In this document: in pieces, positions 12,150 to 23,884 of the stretch
How the letters are laid out: each line of letters begins with the position of its first letter
Position numbering within the stretch: position 1 is the stretch's first letter
Assembly (NCBI GenBank): GCA_946902875.1
Contig: OX336343.1
Location: 15,051,596 to 15,115,595 of the forward strand
Reading direction: 5' to 3'
Length of the DNA stretch: 64,000 nt
Source of the DNA: Nematopogon swammerdamellus
Taxonomy: Eukaryota > Arthropoda > Insecta > Lepidoptera > Adelidae
Program-made: the position numbers and the translations under genes
Notes under the pieces: generated by a model
Database searches by the model: none
Told to the model about the DNA's origin: nothing
What the model saw: the letters and a program-made list of their open reading frames with translations, nothing else

Positions 12150-12380
12150 TGCTGCATTCAGGTAAACTATAAACTCTCATAAAGATAGGTCGAGGCTGAA
12201 AACATGTAAATCCTTCGAGAGCGTATACCGTTCATGTGAATGCAGCTCGGCCTTCCGCCTGGCCCGTAGTGACTTAAATTTTTCGAAAGAGTATACCGTT
12301 TGCTGGAGCCGTAATAGATGCCGGTTGAAAATTGTTGAGAGAATACGTGTTATTATGACGGATACTAACAAATAATAAAT
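12150..12380 (+). repeat. Composite repeat: GGCC-hairpin unit joined to family A tail
   Basis: It runs from TGCATTCAGGTAAACTATAAA, through ATGCAGCTCGGCCTTCCG (the unit found in the 57-58.6 kb arrays), to GAGCCGTAATAGATGCCGG and TGAGAGAATACGTGTTATT (family A). The same composite is at 13438-13680, so it amplified as one unit. Confidence 0.6.
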
Positions 12381-13437
12381 ATATATATATAAAATAGACG
12401 GGGTTACCATAAAGGTATGATAAGTATGTAGTTTTGTAATAAAAAAAATTTAAACCGAATTTTCGCTTACGCTACAAATTTCTATGCGATGTATCCCACT
12501 GCAGCCTACCTTGCATAGAGCCAAGGCGCCTCTCCTCCCGTCTCTGATTATATCCGAGCCGGAAGAGCGTGGGGTCTGCATGTCTAGCGCGGCGTTATTA
12601 GCAGTAATAAACACGGAAATGTTCTTTGTATCGCTCGCTCCGCAGTAAACCGTGGCGCTTATCGTCCCACAGAATATTACGTAGACATCTTGATGATTAG
12701 AGCGAATTACGAGATGCACTTCCACCCCCGGGACCGTGTCGGTTGGTGATTAAAACATCGTGTTACGAATGTATGATCCTCGTGTTTCTTTATGGCCGTA
12801 GCTGGCTTTAGTATCCGGGGGTGTTTCTCTGTTGCGTCGGGTAAACTCCGATTTTTTAAAACTAATAAAAAGGGATTTTGAATATAGTGCATTTAAAACC
12901 GATTTGTGTGTAGAATTTAAAGAGAAAGAAAATATCAATCAATACATAATATAAAATCCAAACTGTAGCGCGATACAAAAAGGCTCGTGGTGCATAATAC
13001 TAATAAAAGTTCGAAGTCCATTTAAAAAAAAATTACTAGGATGGCAACCAAAGGTACTATCCTATCCTTATCCTATAGGCCTCTTGTGTAATAAGAAAAA
13101 GAAAATTTCGCTTGGAAAATGAAAAAAAAAAAAATAATAATTGTGTCTGATAGTTTGATACATATGTTCACGATTTACTAAAAAACTACAAATCAGAATT
13201 GTATGGTGATTATTTTGAGATCGTTGGATATATATTATTTATTACGCTATCTACTGGGAGTAGTCACCAATAGTTCATACAAAATAAATAGCTAGAATTG
13301 AATGAAATTTTGTAAGACTACATGATTTTGTATAACTCTATTTTTTAGTTATATGGTTCCGCTCGCGTTGAAGTATGGCTACTATACAAATGTCAGTGCT
13401 TTTTCGTACAAAAACAAGTAAAGGAATACATCATTTT

Positions 13438-13720
13438 AATCTCCTGCATTCAGGTAAACTATTAACTCCCATGAAGATAGGTAGTAATTCACTAAGGGCG
13501 AGGCCAAAAACATGTAAATCCTTCGAGAGAGTACACAGTTCATCTGAATGCAGCTCGGCCTTCCGTCTGGCCCTTAGTGACGTACACTTTTCGAAAGAGT
13601 ATATCGTATTCTGGAACCGTAATAGATGCCGGTTGAATTTGTTGAGAGAATACGTGTTATTGTGACGGATATTTATTATAAATATTATGACGGACAAATC
13701 ATTAAAAAAAATATACAAAA
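13438..13720 (+). repeat. Second copy of the composite repeat
   Basis: It is collinear with 12150-12380: CTGCATTCAGGTAAACTATT, ACATGTAAATCCTTCGAGAG, ATGCAGCTCGGCCTTCCG, GAACCGTAATAGATGCCGG. It is followed by further family A sequence as far as about 13960 (CGACTCGCACTTGGCCGG). Confidence 0.6.
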
Positions 13721-14031
13721 ATAGAGGGGGTTCTCATACAAGTATCACAACTTGCAGAATAGCACGATCTACCGAATTATCCAAACATTTTAACAACAAA
13801 AGTCATCTAACCGCCAATCCGCCATCTAACGGTCACCGATAGATGGCGTGATAAGCGAGGTACGTGTGCGATTCTAAAGTAAAATAACAAACTAATAAGA
13901 ACCGAACATTTACGAAGTGGAAAGAAAACCGCGGTGCGCGAACCCGACTCGCACTTGGCCGGTTTTTAAATACGATACTGTATTTACATAATCCATGACG
14001 GGCATCGGTAGTGCACAAAAATTGCACTTTA

Positions 14032-14268
14032 TATAAGGTATTTCATTAGTAGGTAACTTTCACGTTCCCCATACCTATTTTTTTCGGATATCAAATACCT
14101 ACCTACCCATCCTACTAAAATAGTTTATTGAACAATTCCAATTTCATAGCATGGGTAGGTATTTGATATCGGAAAAAAATAATAGGTATGGGGAACGTGA
14201 TCACTGATCAGTTTCTGATACACATACTCCCCTTAGCGTAATGTTACCTACCAATGAAAGACCTTATA
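14032..14268. mobile_element. MITE with long inverted repeats
   Basis: The ends TATAAGGTATTTCATTAGTA and TACTAATG-type complement CCAATGAAAGACCTTATA are inverted. Inner arms (CACGTTCCCCATACCTATTT, GGATATCAAATACCTACC at 14061-14109) pair with 14153-14199 around a ~45-bp loop containing AGTTTATTGAACAATT. No coding capacity. Confidence 0.75.
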
Positions 14269-14689
14269 ATTATATGGAAGATGGAAGACGTAAAACAGAT
14301 TTTATACGCGTATAAAGGAAATAGAGATAGTTCACATCATTGTAAGTCACACGACCGAGTACGCGTGAGTACATAACAAGCTTTAGTAGTACTTTAGAAT
14401 GCAGTTCTGTTTACGATTAGTTCGGTTTATGAATCAGTGTCATGTTGTTACGGCTACAGTGTATGTGAAGCCAGGCCAGGATGTTTTATCGTGTTAAAAA
14501 AATCGGTTCAGTAGAAGTAGTTGAAAAAATTGTCGCAAGATTTGAAACAAAGATAGAAACAAACATACGAAGTCAAGCTAAATAAAACCGTTTAAAAATC
14601 TTATAATTGTAATTTCGCTTTTTCAGTTTCTTTCTCTATCACAAGTTGTTTGCAAATAGTATTGTGTAAGCAAATATTAATTTTGCCTA

Positions 14690-14875
14690 ACTGGAGAAAG
14701 GATCGAACAGGTTGAAGAGTACGTATATCTCAGTTAAATTCTGCGACTTGGTAGACAAAGTCTGCATACGCCTATCGAGATCGAGGCGATCGAGAGACGA
14801 ATTCTGCTTAGAACATTGAGAGACGAATTCTTCTGGTCTGCGTTGAGCTGCCTTCGGAAAGTTAAAATTGGCCCT
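14690..14875 (+). pseudogene. RTE-type reverse transcriptase fragment
   Basis: The frame GERIEQVEEYVYLS then, after a stop codon, ILRLGRQS is the conserved block at the end of RTE-clade RT domains (usually ...EQVEEYVYLGQIL). It is followed by degenerate sequence. This is a clade distinct from the element at 37944. Confidence 0.65.
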
Positions 14876-15214
14876 GAGGTCTGCCGGTATTTCCTTCCGG
14901 ATAATTTAACCCGTATTTCGATGATTTAGTTTACAATTATAGGGAGTCCAAAAATTTTATTATTGATATATTTCATCTCTACATATATATATATATACAT
15001 ACCATACGCTGTATCCCGACAATCGGGGTAAGCAGAGTAATCGGTGTTGTGCTGCAAGAACTACATTATCTATATTGCATCTCTATAGTTAGAAAATACT
15101 AAAAATACATATTTGGTTTGGAAAAAGTGATTTTGAACAAAAAGCGGACTTTCTATAATTGTTAATTAATCTATCTTATGATAAGTGCGTCCTCTCGGTT
15201 ATGACGTATGAGTG

Positions 15215-15330
15215 TGAGCACCCGCCAGGTGGGACGACGACATCAAGTAGTAGTTCCGTATCGCTGAAGGCCGGGCAAACTGGTGGAAAATTTGAGAGGC
15301 GTATGCCCAGCAGTGGGCGCTTACACGCTG
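15215..15330 (+). pseudogene. RTE 3'-end fragment
   Basis: GCTGAAGGCCGGGCAAACTG and GAGGCGTATGCCCAGCAGTG correspond to the last codons of RTE-type ORFs (EEAYVQQW-like) and the beginning of the 3' UTR. Confidence 0.5.
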
Positions 15331-15339
15331 TCTTTTTAA

Positions 15340-15460
15340 AATGTAAACTGACATGGGTGGCTGTACCGAGAGACCAATGGTGCACAGACAGAGCCAAAAT
15401 CACCTCTCATCGCGAAACCACGCTCAGTTAGGCGCCATTCTAGCAGATTTGCTGACTGAA
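15340..15460 (-). repeat. LINE 3'-UTR fragment ('GCACCTCACTGAGCG..GGCTCTGT')
   Basis: It shares the ACTGAGCGTGGTTTCGCGA and TTTGGCTCTGTC blocks with 11225-11310 (plus), 45718-45800 (plus), 49320-49400 (plus) and 5190-5245 (minus). At 45718 it directly follows the ORF2 C-terminal fragment, which identifies it as that family's 3' UTR. Confidence 0.5.
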
Positions 15461-15639
15461 CTAATAGAATTTCGGAATTCAGTCTTGTTGTACGAATAAT
15501 CGTTAATTACGTACTTAATTATACACAATATTAGCCAATTTCATTTGAAATAGTGACTGCCTTTACAAGACCTGCACATAATCATTTGTAGTTTTTAACC
15601 CCCGACGCAAAAAGAGGGATGTTATAAGTTTATATTTAA

Positions 15640-17640
15640 GTGTTCCAATGAGGCTACTGGTACGGTTAGGTTACTGTGTAAAACCTAAATTTCAAGTAGA
15701 ACAAATACTAAAAAATATTACCTCAGTTCATAGACAGATGACAACACCAGGAGAGCACAGTTAGCTTCATAGACCTCTCATAATTTCATATCGCTCGGTC
15801 ATAGAGTCGATTCTCCCAGCGTTAAGTTGTACGCACACTGTCGAGTCCACACCGATTTGCGGGTCAGTGTAGAGCGCGGGACGCTGACGTGGTCGTGCTG
15901 ATTCCAAGTTCAGCACGAGTCGGCAAAATGCAAGCACTACGATAATGTTAATACTTTGTATACGTGTAAGCAAACTGCGCTGGTATGCGTGACGCAGTAT
16001 GTCTGTATGTAGCGAGAGTTGCAACCGCATTGAGGGAAATACGAACTTCTCAGATTCAGAAAATAAAGGACACTTGTAAGTGTCGTCGACTGACCGACTG
16101 ACTGTAAGTGTCGTGCCGGGTTGGACGTCAAAATGTGTGTAAGTCGCAGTAGTTCGCAGTGAGTAGCGTAATTTACGTTGATGGGACGCAATCCAAAAAC
16201 TTTGAAATAATTTGGGTTGTAGTCAATTTATCACGCGTCGCGCCATCAACGCAGCACACAGGCACATCGCATCACTCGTACAAGTACAGAATTGCTTGTA
16301 TGTATATAGTTCACATGAATCTCAATGCAGAGTTATAACGCGTTAAACTTGGAATAGGGCTGCAGATAGCGACAAGAAGCATTCTCTGTGACGGGCTAGC
16401 ATGAGATCGTATAGATAGAGCAACGACCTGTCAATTTCCTCGGCATTATTTGACGCTAATTTAGACCGGTATGGAAGATGCCAATTTGATCAGTTCATGC
16501 TCGCTGGAGGCCTTGAAAACGCAGCATCAAAAAGTTGAGTAAATGTTCAGATCACGTAATTACTTTTTTCGGTGCTGTGGCAACGTTCGTGTGAAAATGT
16601 AAATCTTATTAGATACGTCGGAATGTGACAACCCCATGTTTTAGCTTATCAAATACATAGCCTATAATATCACAATTGCGGCGTATTTACGAACAAATAA
16701 CGTTCCATAGTCTGAATCCCAGAATTTAATCTCCATTTTTTTTATTATCTTGACTTTATATTTTAAATTTTTTGCTTATTTAAATTTGAACCTCCATTTT
16801 GCAATATTAGCGAAGGTAATACATACCTATTCCAAATTCCAAATTCCAAATTATTTATTCAGTACTTACATTATAAAAGATACATGAATGACCTAAAAAC
16901 TCACTAAAATGTTGCAAGTAATACGTATCACTAATATTATTCAAGTAGATGCAGAGTAATTATTATTGTAAGTACTAATTGTAATACGAGGAAAACCATT
17001 ATTGTTTCATCTCTAAAATTTTCTTCCTGAGAACTTCTTCGATTTATATTATATTAAGGCTGTGAACGACCCTTTGTTGACCTGAAATACTTCAAAGCTA
17101 TTTTATACTTAAATAATTAAAGCAAAAGCTAACTTACCAAAATTAGTACAAATTATTTTAGCGGTAAGCGGAGCCATAACGGGCTCCGCTACTACTACTA
17201 CTAGATTTATTTTTGAAATGGTTTGAATACTAACTCAGCGTTTCTTAGCGAGCTCGTATCTTTGTCTGTCTGTTCGTTGATCGGGTATATTAGCTATTAC
17301 ATATTACTACTATATTTTTCCTCTGCACTGCGCAGTGTGTTTCGCAGTTGTATCATGTTTGAATGTTGACCTAATTCAACTGCACGTGAGCCTTTGACAA
17401 TGTTTCTTATTTTTATTGTCCGACTAGGTACTTAATAAAACCGAGTGTTTTAAAAGATAATTATTATCATTTTCTTTTCTGCTTTTTTTTCAAGGATAAT
17501 TATGATTATTTTCTTTTCTGTTTTTTTTTGTACATCAAGTGGGTTAAGCGCCGTATTAATCAATCTTCTTTGACATTAATTTATTTTTTAGCAAGTATCC
17601 CACAGAACAGCTAATCCCGCGCGCTCCTTTATTTTATCAA
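15640..17640. other. No gene recognised
   Basis: Mixed-composition DNA. The block 15780-16190 is less AT-rich and contains palindromic pieces such as GTGCTGATTCCAAGTTCAGCAC, but no supportable exon or RNA. Confidence 0.45.
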
Positions 17641-17645
17641 TATCT

Positions 17646-18040
17646 AAAAACCGACCAAGTGGTAGTTCGACTCCCGTATCGATATTCCATAAAAAAAAAA
17701 ACAAAAAAAATAAATCGAGGGTTCCGTACCACCGCTTAATTGGGCGGTGTTTATTATTTGTTTTTTTTTTTACTTTAGAGTTTGCACTATAACCACAAGT
17801 TTGACGCTTGAATGTAAAACAGTTTTTCCGATATAGCAAAACAAACAAACAAAAACACTTTGAAAAAACATGTTTCTTGTATGGGGACCTCGCTTAATTT
17901 TTTACATTTTGTTATTATTATTTGCTAGTATATCCCCCATTATAACACGTTCTGTGATAATTTCAACCAGCCACGTATTACGATGAACGGACGGCGGCGT
18001 AGGCTTAGTAATAGGCTTTCGTATTGATACGGAATCCTAT
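17646..18040 (+). repeat. Family A copy (diverged)
   Basis: It begins ACCGACCAAGTGGTAGTTCG, contains CGAGGGTTCCGTACCACCGC and ACACGTTCTGTGATAATTTC, and ends GGCTTAGTAATAGGCTTTCG with a GATACGGAATCC tail. Confidence 0.6.
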
Positions 18041-19549
18041 AAATATAGTTATGATTTACATATGTGACCCTTTATTGCGTTTCCTTCGTGGGCTTTCTAA
18101 GAACAAATTTTGAATGGTATACATTAATCAAATTAATGTATAGGCATTCGTGCAGAACGGTAAAAAATTACGCTCAGGCTGACTGCGTAAGTAGATCTTT
18201 TAGATGCAAAGCCAATTCCGTTTTATCGTAACCCAATTTTCCAAACAAGAACGAAGCAGATGAAACAAAATAAACAGCCGAATATATTAGTCGAATAAAT
18301 ACTGGTTCATTTACATCGCGCCCTCGTCCTCAACCTCCCAACCCCTCCTTCCGCAGACGAGGTTCCTCTTTCATCCCTCCAACCACCACTGTTCTCGACT
18401 ATTTTTGCCGATTTTCTAATTATACAATTGCGAGTACTAACATTAAAATAAATTTTGACGTCCGACCTTTCGTGCACGTCACTTAAAGTGTCCTTCATTT
18501 TGTGATTCTGAGAAGTTTTTATTTTACTCGACAATAAGTGGTCTTCGCCCTGAATAGAAATGGCGGGAGGTACCTACCTCCGATTGTATCGTGTTGATAG
18601 ATTAGGTCATAATAACGAACAAAACTCAGCATTGTTGTAAATACATTTTGGTTCGAAATATGCGAACTGTGCTTATTTCTAAAGAATTACGACAGAAAAT
18701 AACGGAACGACCTATCCAAAATTTATTTTAATATGAAAAAATAAATTTGAACGTGAGTCTCTTTTTGACGTAAACGGCTTTTTTTTTTACATGTTCGGAC
18801 TTATTTAATGAGGTGATTGTAGGCTGAAAATCAAATTGAATGGGGTTTCCTCTGAAAACCATATGGGCTATCAGACGAAAGTGAACCAATTAAACTTTTT
18901 AACAATTTTTTCGTATAATTAATTTAATAGCTTTCATAAATTTGTTTATACAATATTTCCATATTTATTTCATCGTATGTGACAGAAACCTCCTTTAATA
19001 TCTTTCACAAGAAATTAAGCTATGTTGTAATGTTATGCCTACTTAATAATTCTCTTCTTCGCCATAGTAGACGTAGGTACATCACAATGCTCCGTCTGAT
19101 TACTACGCTCAAGCTCTCCGTATTCCCCTCGCCATGCATAGTTAACTCTGTCTCAAAAATTGCCGCCATAGTAATGGGACGACACGACAACCAGGGACGA
19201 CAGATGAATTTAAATTTTACCCCCCGGCCATGCGTCGTTACCCTCAGGCTCGGTACACACTGTCGCATTCGTCGTGTTTACACAACGTTAGTCAAGTGTG
19301 AAGCAATCTTGTGTTAGGTCTTGTGTAGACATAATACGAACATATTTTATCGTGAATGTATATTGTCTAGAACGTAACACGTATGGTGAAAAGTGTGAAA
19401 AGATGAAAACATTTTTTGTAGTAGAAAATAAATACGCTAGCCGCGTTATTTATTAATTATACATTAATTTAACTTTACTCCCGACTATAAAGGAATAAAT
19501 TGATGTGTGAAAAAAAAAATTTTGATTATTGTTTGTGATACGAATATTA
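18041..19549. other. No gene recognised
   Basis: AT-rich. The open frames at 18307-18534 and 18979-19317 carry no recognisable domain. Confidence 0.45.
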
Positions 19550-20000
19550 AAAAGCGGTCGAGTGCGAGTCGAACTCGCGTGAAGAGGGTTCTCTGTACCA
19601 TCCCGTTTCCGTGAGAACTTTAGGAGTTAGGATTATCCTTTAGGTTTTCCTGTAAATGGGTTTTCATAAAAAAAAATCTTATATTTTTCTTATATTTTCG
19701 TATATTTTCTTTAGTACCTACCTTTTTTTTTAACTATTTGTATTTCTTAAGGAGCCCTTACCATTAGTATGTCATACGTTGCACATGATTTTTTTTAACT
19801 TTCTAATTTGTGCCCTAAAATTTACCCCCAAAATATAAATTCGTTCATTCACGCTATACGTCCGTGATTGGGTCATACAACTCTATATATGTACCAAATT
19901 TCAACCTTTTTCAGCTCGAAGATTCGGAGAAAATAAGCTGTGACAGACGGGCGGACAGACAGTTCAGTTTTTCCCCCTTTTCAGGTACGGAGCCCTAAAA
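19550..20000 (+). repeat. Family A copy, 'GCGGTCGAGTGCGAGTC' subfamily
   Basis: It starts GCGGTCGAGTGCGAGTCGAA and ends TTTTCAGGTACGGAGCCCTA with GACAGACGGGCGGACAGACA before it. It matches the copy at 48495-49240 closely at both ends. Confidence 0.7.
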
Positions 20001-20549
20001 AATATTTATTTTTGATTTAATTTTTTTATTTTATTTTATTCAGTAAATCTGAATTGGTTCGAGGTAAGCGAACACGTATTCTATTGATGTTCTCTACATT
20101 CCACAAGAGTACAATTATGACGAAAATGTTCCGACAAAGAGGAACAAAAATACATAGGTACCTAAATGCTTGTGAAATTGTTTATAGTATTACAGGTAAT
20201 TTCATTCGGTACAATTTGGCAATACAGCCACAAGAATGACCAGACTAAGAATAACAAGAGCTGAATTCGAACACAACGCGCTAGGGGTTAAAACCACGGA
20301 ACCCTAATGATGTTATCTCATCCATCACTCGCCGAGAGAGTGAATTGGAATTTCGAAATGTCAGAATATTTTCAAACAATATTCTTTACTGAGCGAGTTG
20401 GTTTATTCGCTTGATTTTTCGCTGAAAGAGGAAATTCAAGTGACGCTATGAAATAACCATGAATTGGAATCGTCCAAAAGCTCGGGAGCAATTAACTTTT
20501 AAACTTTATTAATAACGTCTGTCGCGATTAACGTCGACGGATCGACGAA

Positions 20550-20870
20550 AAGTGACATTTGAGGGTAGATTGTGCGCATGCGCGGGGCGGGGAGGTCGGG
20601 CGACGCGCCGCGAGCCCCACTCGCTCCGCGGCCGCCGGTCCTCGAGCTCCGTCCGCGAGAGAGCGCCGCCGACCTCCGCCGATCGCGACCGAACGCTATG
20701 TTTACGTAAGCCGATAGTGTACGCTCGCTGTTGACGCGGAGATCGCGGGCGGATCGTGTGTGCGCGCCCTTTCGAGTTTTTGGAATTTGTGAGCGTGGAT
20801 TTGTGCAATTGTGGTTCGATTGAAAAGTACTCGCAAGTAAAGGTCACCTATTATGTGTTTTATTTTAGAA
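20550..20870. promoter_or_regulatory. CpG-dense block, candidate promoter / 5' non-coding exon
   Basis: About 230 bp (20555-20780) is strikingly rich in CpG, within otherwise AT-rich DNA. It contains GCGCATGCGC, several CGCCG and CGCG runs and few stop codons in any frame, and it is followed by a possible donor (CGCAA|GTAAAG near 20840). It lies 2.5 kb upstream of the signal-peptide exon on the same strand. The open frames across it look like composition effects. It could equally serve another gene on the minus strand. Confidence 0.4.
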
Positions 20871-21409
20871 ACGGAACGTTCGTTCTACGTCGAATAAAGC
20901 GACCCATCTGATCGTTAAATTGTTATTTCCCAGTAAACTCCGGACTATGACGAAATAACGATCTGATGTTTTCATTATAAAGAGCATTTATCGAGGATGG
21001 TTTTTTATAGTAACTGGCTGGCCAAAATCGACGTTGAAGGATCAGGAACAGCCAATTTTTCCCCAGATGGCGGCGTGGCTGTCAATACGGTTTAATATGC
21101 CTGTTTTGGTGTATCCCATAAGCATAATGTCATCATATCATCACGCTATCTCATCAGCTGGCTGGGAAGTAGAAAAAAAGTAATACAAAACTAAACACTT
21201 TAAATTCAGTATCGTAATGGAATCGATAAGCTTCAGGTTATCTCTCGGTCGCTATTCTATTTCTAAACATTCATCTATGCGAACTCTGCGCAAATCTAGC
21301 GCACTCAGCTTTTAAATTGACCGTATTGAACCTTCTATTTCGGCCTGAACATACATTAGCTATAACTGTGATACTCGCGATGCAACGATGCATCGACCTT
21401 ACATTAAAA

Positions 21410-21672
21410 TAAAAACTGGCCAAGTGCGAATCTGACTCGCGCGCCGAGATTTCCGCACCACATAAGAAAACCTTTCTTGTATGGGAACACCCCTTAATTT
21501 TTCACTTTTTCAATTATATTATGTTTTGTTATATCCACCAAAATAACACATATTCTGTGACAATTTCAAATGGCTATTACGGTTCCAAAGATAAAGCCAT
21601 CGAACGGACGGCGAGACAGACAGACAGACGTTGTAGGATTAGGTTTATGTACGGAGTACGGAAACGTAAAAA
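21410..21672 (+). repeat. Family A copy (short)
   Basis: It begins ACTGGCCAAGTGCGAATCTG, contains CACATATTCTGTGACAATTT and CAGACAGACAGACG, and ends GTACGGAGTACGGAAACG. Confidence 0.65.
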
Positions 21673-21714
21673 TAATACTCATGTGGGGCCGGAACATAAA
21701 AAGAATAGTTATGT

Positions 21715-21835
21715 TATCCGAATACTTTGCGAAACGTGGTGGTCCGTGTTGTGCTGTAATTTACCAGAGTGCTTGCAGCACAACACCTATTACTCTGCTC
21801 AACCCTGATTGTCGGGACACAGCGTGTGGTATGTA
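21715..21835 (+). repeat. 'GATTACTCTGCTTACCCC' repeat, 3' part only
   Basis: GAATACTTTGCGAAACGTGG, TGCTGTAATTTACCAGAGTG and CGGGACACAGCGTGTGGT. Confidence 0.55.
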
Positions 21836-22104
21836 TGTGCGAGTATGTATATTCACGAGACAAAAAACCGTTCATATCGTTCGGTATTTTCTCTACTAGC
21901 GTGTAGAGACTGCGAGTTGCGACTCACTTTATATTTTTTAGTTTCCGAATCCGAAATACGTTAGGTAGATATGTAGTATGTATTACCTTGCCAGATTGTG
22001 AGAGAGTATTGCTTACACGATACATAAATACTTCAATGAATGAAATTATTAAAAATCTTGAGTTAAAAACCTTGAGTTTGAGTGTGAAAAACACTTATAT
22101 TCAG

Positions 22105-22425
22105 TCAGCCTCGGTAGCTCAGTGGTGTGATCGGTCGACTGTCGATCGTGACAGTAAGCAAACCTGGGCGCGGTCAGTACTTGGATGGGTGACCGCTCGA
22201 CCGTTGGAGGCTGACCGTGGTTCTGACCGCACTGAGCGAAACGTCGTCGGTCGAAACGGCTATGTAAATAGTTTCTGTTTTCCGTCCAGTTCAGTGTAAC
22301 CGAAATGAAGGGAAGCATTGACATGACACCTAGGTCACCCGGTGTTATGAGCTGACATCTCGGATGTTGTAGGTAATGTAGCCAACCGTGTCAGTTTTGT
22401 ATCAGTATCAGTGTCAGGTTGTTGC
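22105..22425 (+). repeat. SINE with 5S-rRNA-like head + shared tail
   Basis: Positions 22151-22196 (AGTAAGCAA..., then about 30 bases including AGTACTTGGATGGGTGACC) match the 3' half of insect 5S rRNA, which contains its pol III control region. The first bases (GCCTCGGTAGCTCAGTGG) also resemble a tRNA A box. The tail (CGAAACGGCTATGTAAATAG, CGTCCAGTTCAGTGTAACCG, ATGTAGCCAACCGTGTCAG) is the same as in the head-B SINEs. Confidence 0.75.
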
Positions 22426-22429
22426 GCTA

Positions 22430-22735
22430 TGTGGAGCCGGTACTTAAAAATAATAGCCCCACTGCATCTCTCCCCGTGCATGCCGTAAAAGGCGACTAAG
22501 GGATAAGGACAAGATACCCTGCTAAAGGGCGACAGGATAGCCACCTTTCACCTCGGCGGTCTCTATCTAGTCATGCAGCAGGTGGGTTTCACGGCTTACT
22601 TGCTGCTTGATGGTTATCTTATCCGAATACTAACGTGGTGGTCGGTGTTATGCTGTAGTTTACCAGAGTATTTGCATCACAACACCGATTACTCTGCTTA
22701 CCCCGATTGTCGGGATACAGCGTGTGGTGTGTGCA
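22430..22735 (+). repeat. Head-B/'GATTACTCTGCTTACCCC' repeat copy
   Basis: GGAGCCGGTACTTAAAAATA through CGTAAAAGGCGACTAAGGGA is followed at 22625-22730 by GTGTTATGCTGTAGTTTACC and CACAACACCGATTACTCTGC with CGGGATACAGCGTGTGGT. The same pair, in the same order, is at 36690-36975 and 42885-43230. Confidence 0.65.
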
Positions 22736-23352
22736 GGTTGTTATATTGCCACTTATTGCGAAGTTTCGATGCGAACTCCAGTTGAAACTTGTCATCTTTG
22801 CCTGGAACTAGTACTTAACTGCTGTTTCCTAGTTATCGGCTTCTAATGGAACCCGTGTATAAATATAGTCACAAATTGTCAACACAAGTTGTAGTTTGAT
22901 AGGCTTTTGACACACAACTCCAAGAGAACCTCATTCTGAATCTAGATTAGGGTATAACGTTCCGTTCGTGTTTGTATCTTACAGTTCGTGGATGTGTAAG
23001 TTTGTGTACTTACGTAGATACTAGCTTTTGCCCGCGGCTTCGCTCACGTGAAATTTGTATTTAAAAAGAAGAAAGCGGCTATGGCGAGCCTTCCCGACTC
23101 TTGCATCCAACCATCCGAACAACCGAAGCATTAAAAAAAATATGTAAATGGAGAATTTTCTTTCTTTTCATTTATATATAGGTAGGTAATAATTTATATA
23201 TCATAATCATAATAAACCTCAAGACTCGACACATTAACTAAAGTAAAAAGTACAAAATGCAAGTAACATAAAACGTGCATAGTGAAACAGTGACAGTGAT
23301 ATAAACGACAAAAACTCGAGTGCTCGAGACAACAGTGAATTTTGGGGCTAAT

Positions 23353-23379
23353 ATGAGAAAGTTGTGGAGATCCAAGTGA
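23353..23379 (+). promoter_or_regulatory. Upstream ORF in presumed 5' leader of beat-like gene
   Basis: An ATG at 23353 opens an 8-codon frame ending in TGA at 23379, five bases before the main ATG. Another minimal frame (ATG CAA GTA ACA TAA) lies at about 23256. The preceding 150 bp is adenine-rich with many GTG and CAG triplets, typical of an insect leader. Where transcription starts cannot be seen. Confidence 0.4.
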
Positions 23380-23384
23380 TACAA

Positions 23385-23439
23385 ATGGCGAAGAGAAGAG
23401 TCAGGATGGCGGTGCTTCTCGTGTTGGGCCTGTGTGTTG
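23385..23439 (+). CDS. beat-like Ig protein, exon 1 (signal peptide)
   Basis: This exon encodes the start Met and a signal peptide: a basic n-region (MAKRRVR) followed by a hydrophobic run (MAVLLVLGLCV). It ends G|GTAAGT, a near-consensus donor with GT at 23440, leaving one base of a codon (phase 1). Joined to the exon at 32636, the frame continues seamlessly into ACVAAH, which gives a plausible signal-peptidase site. Two in-frame Mets are possible. Met1 has C at -3; Met8 (at 23406) has A at -3 and G at +4 and would still give a signal peptide. A short upstream ORF lies in the presumed leader. The product would enter the secretory pathway. The assignment to the beat family rests on exons 2 and 3. 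The splice join is inferred from phase and sense, not from transcripts. Confidence 0.72.
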
Positions 23440-23584
23440 GTAAGTTTTCTACATATACGCTTTTTCTCCAACACCCACATGGTTGTCCACCGCATTCTTG
23501 TTAATTAGTGGGCACATTGAAGAAAATAAATAGTTTTAATTTAATTTTACTTCAGTCACTCAGTAAGCGTTTATTTTTTTTATG

Positions 23585-23870
23585 TAATCCGATATGGGTG
23601 GCTGCGTCGGAGGGGCCAAAGCGCATGATCCGACCAGCCAATATCACCTCCGAGAAGGTAGGTGCCATACCGGAGACTTACCTGGATTGCTGGCTATACT
23701 TACTGGACTAGAGGAGAACATAACCGACGCTGCTATGCGGCCATCTTACATCCAGCACGGTGGTACCAACCCAGTCGGCTACAATTTGAGCCTACCACCT
23801 AGTAAGGGGCAAGGGAAGGGACGTACAGTTTTACACCGGTACCGAACGGTGAAGCAGCAGGTGTAGGTAT
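23585..23870 (+). repeat. SINE, head C, second copy
   Basis: It starts ATATGGGTGGCTGCGTCGG and continues GACCAGCCAATATCACCTCC, CATCTTACATCCAGCACGG and AAGGGGCAAGGGAAGGG. It lies only ~150 bp inside intron 1 of the beat-like gene. Confidence 0.7.
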
Positions 23871-23884
23871 GCACGTAAATTTTT

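Noticed and set aside
22151..22196. Possible 5S rRNA gene
   Set aside because: Only the 3' half of 5S is matched and the sequence continues into a SINE tail shared by many copies.
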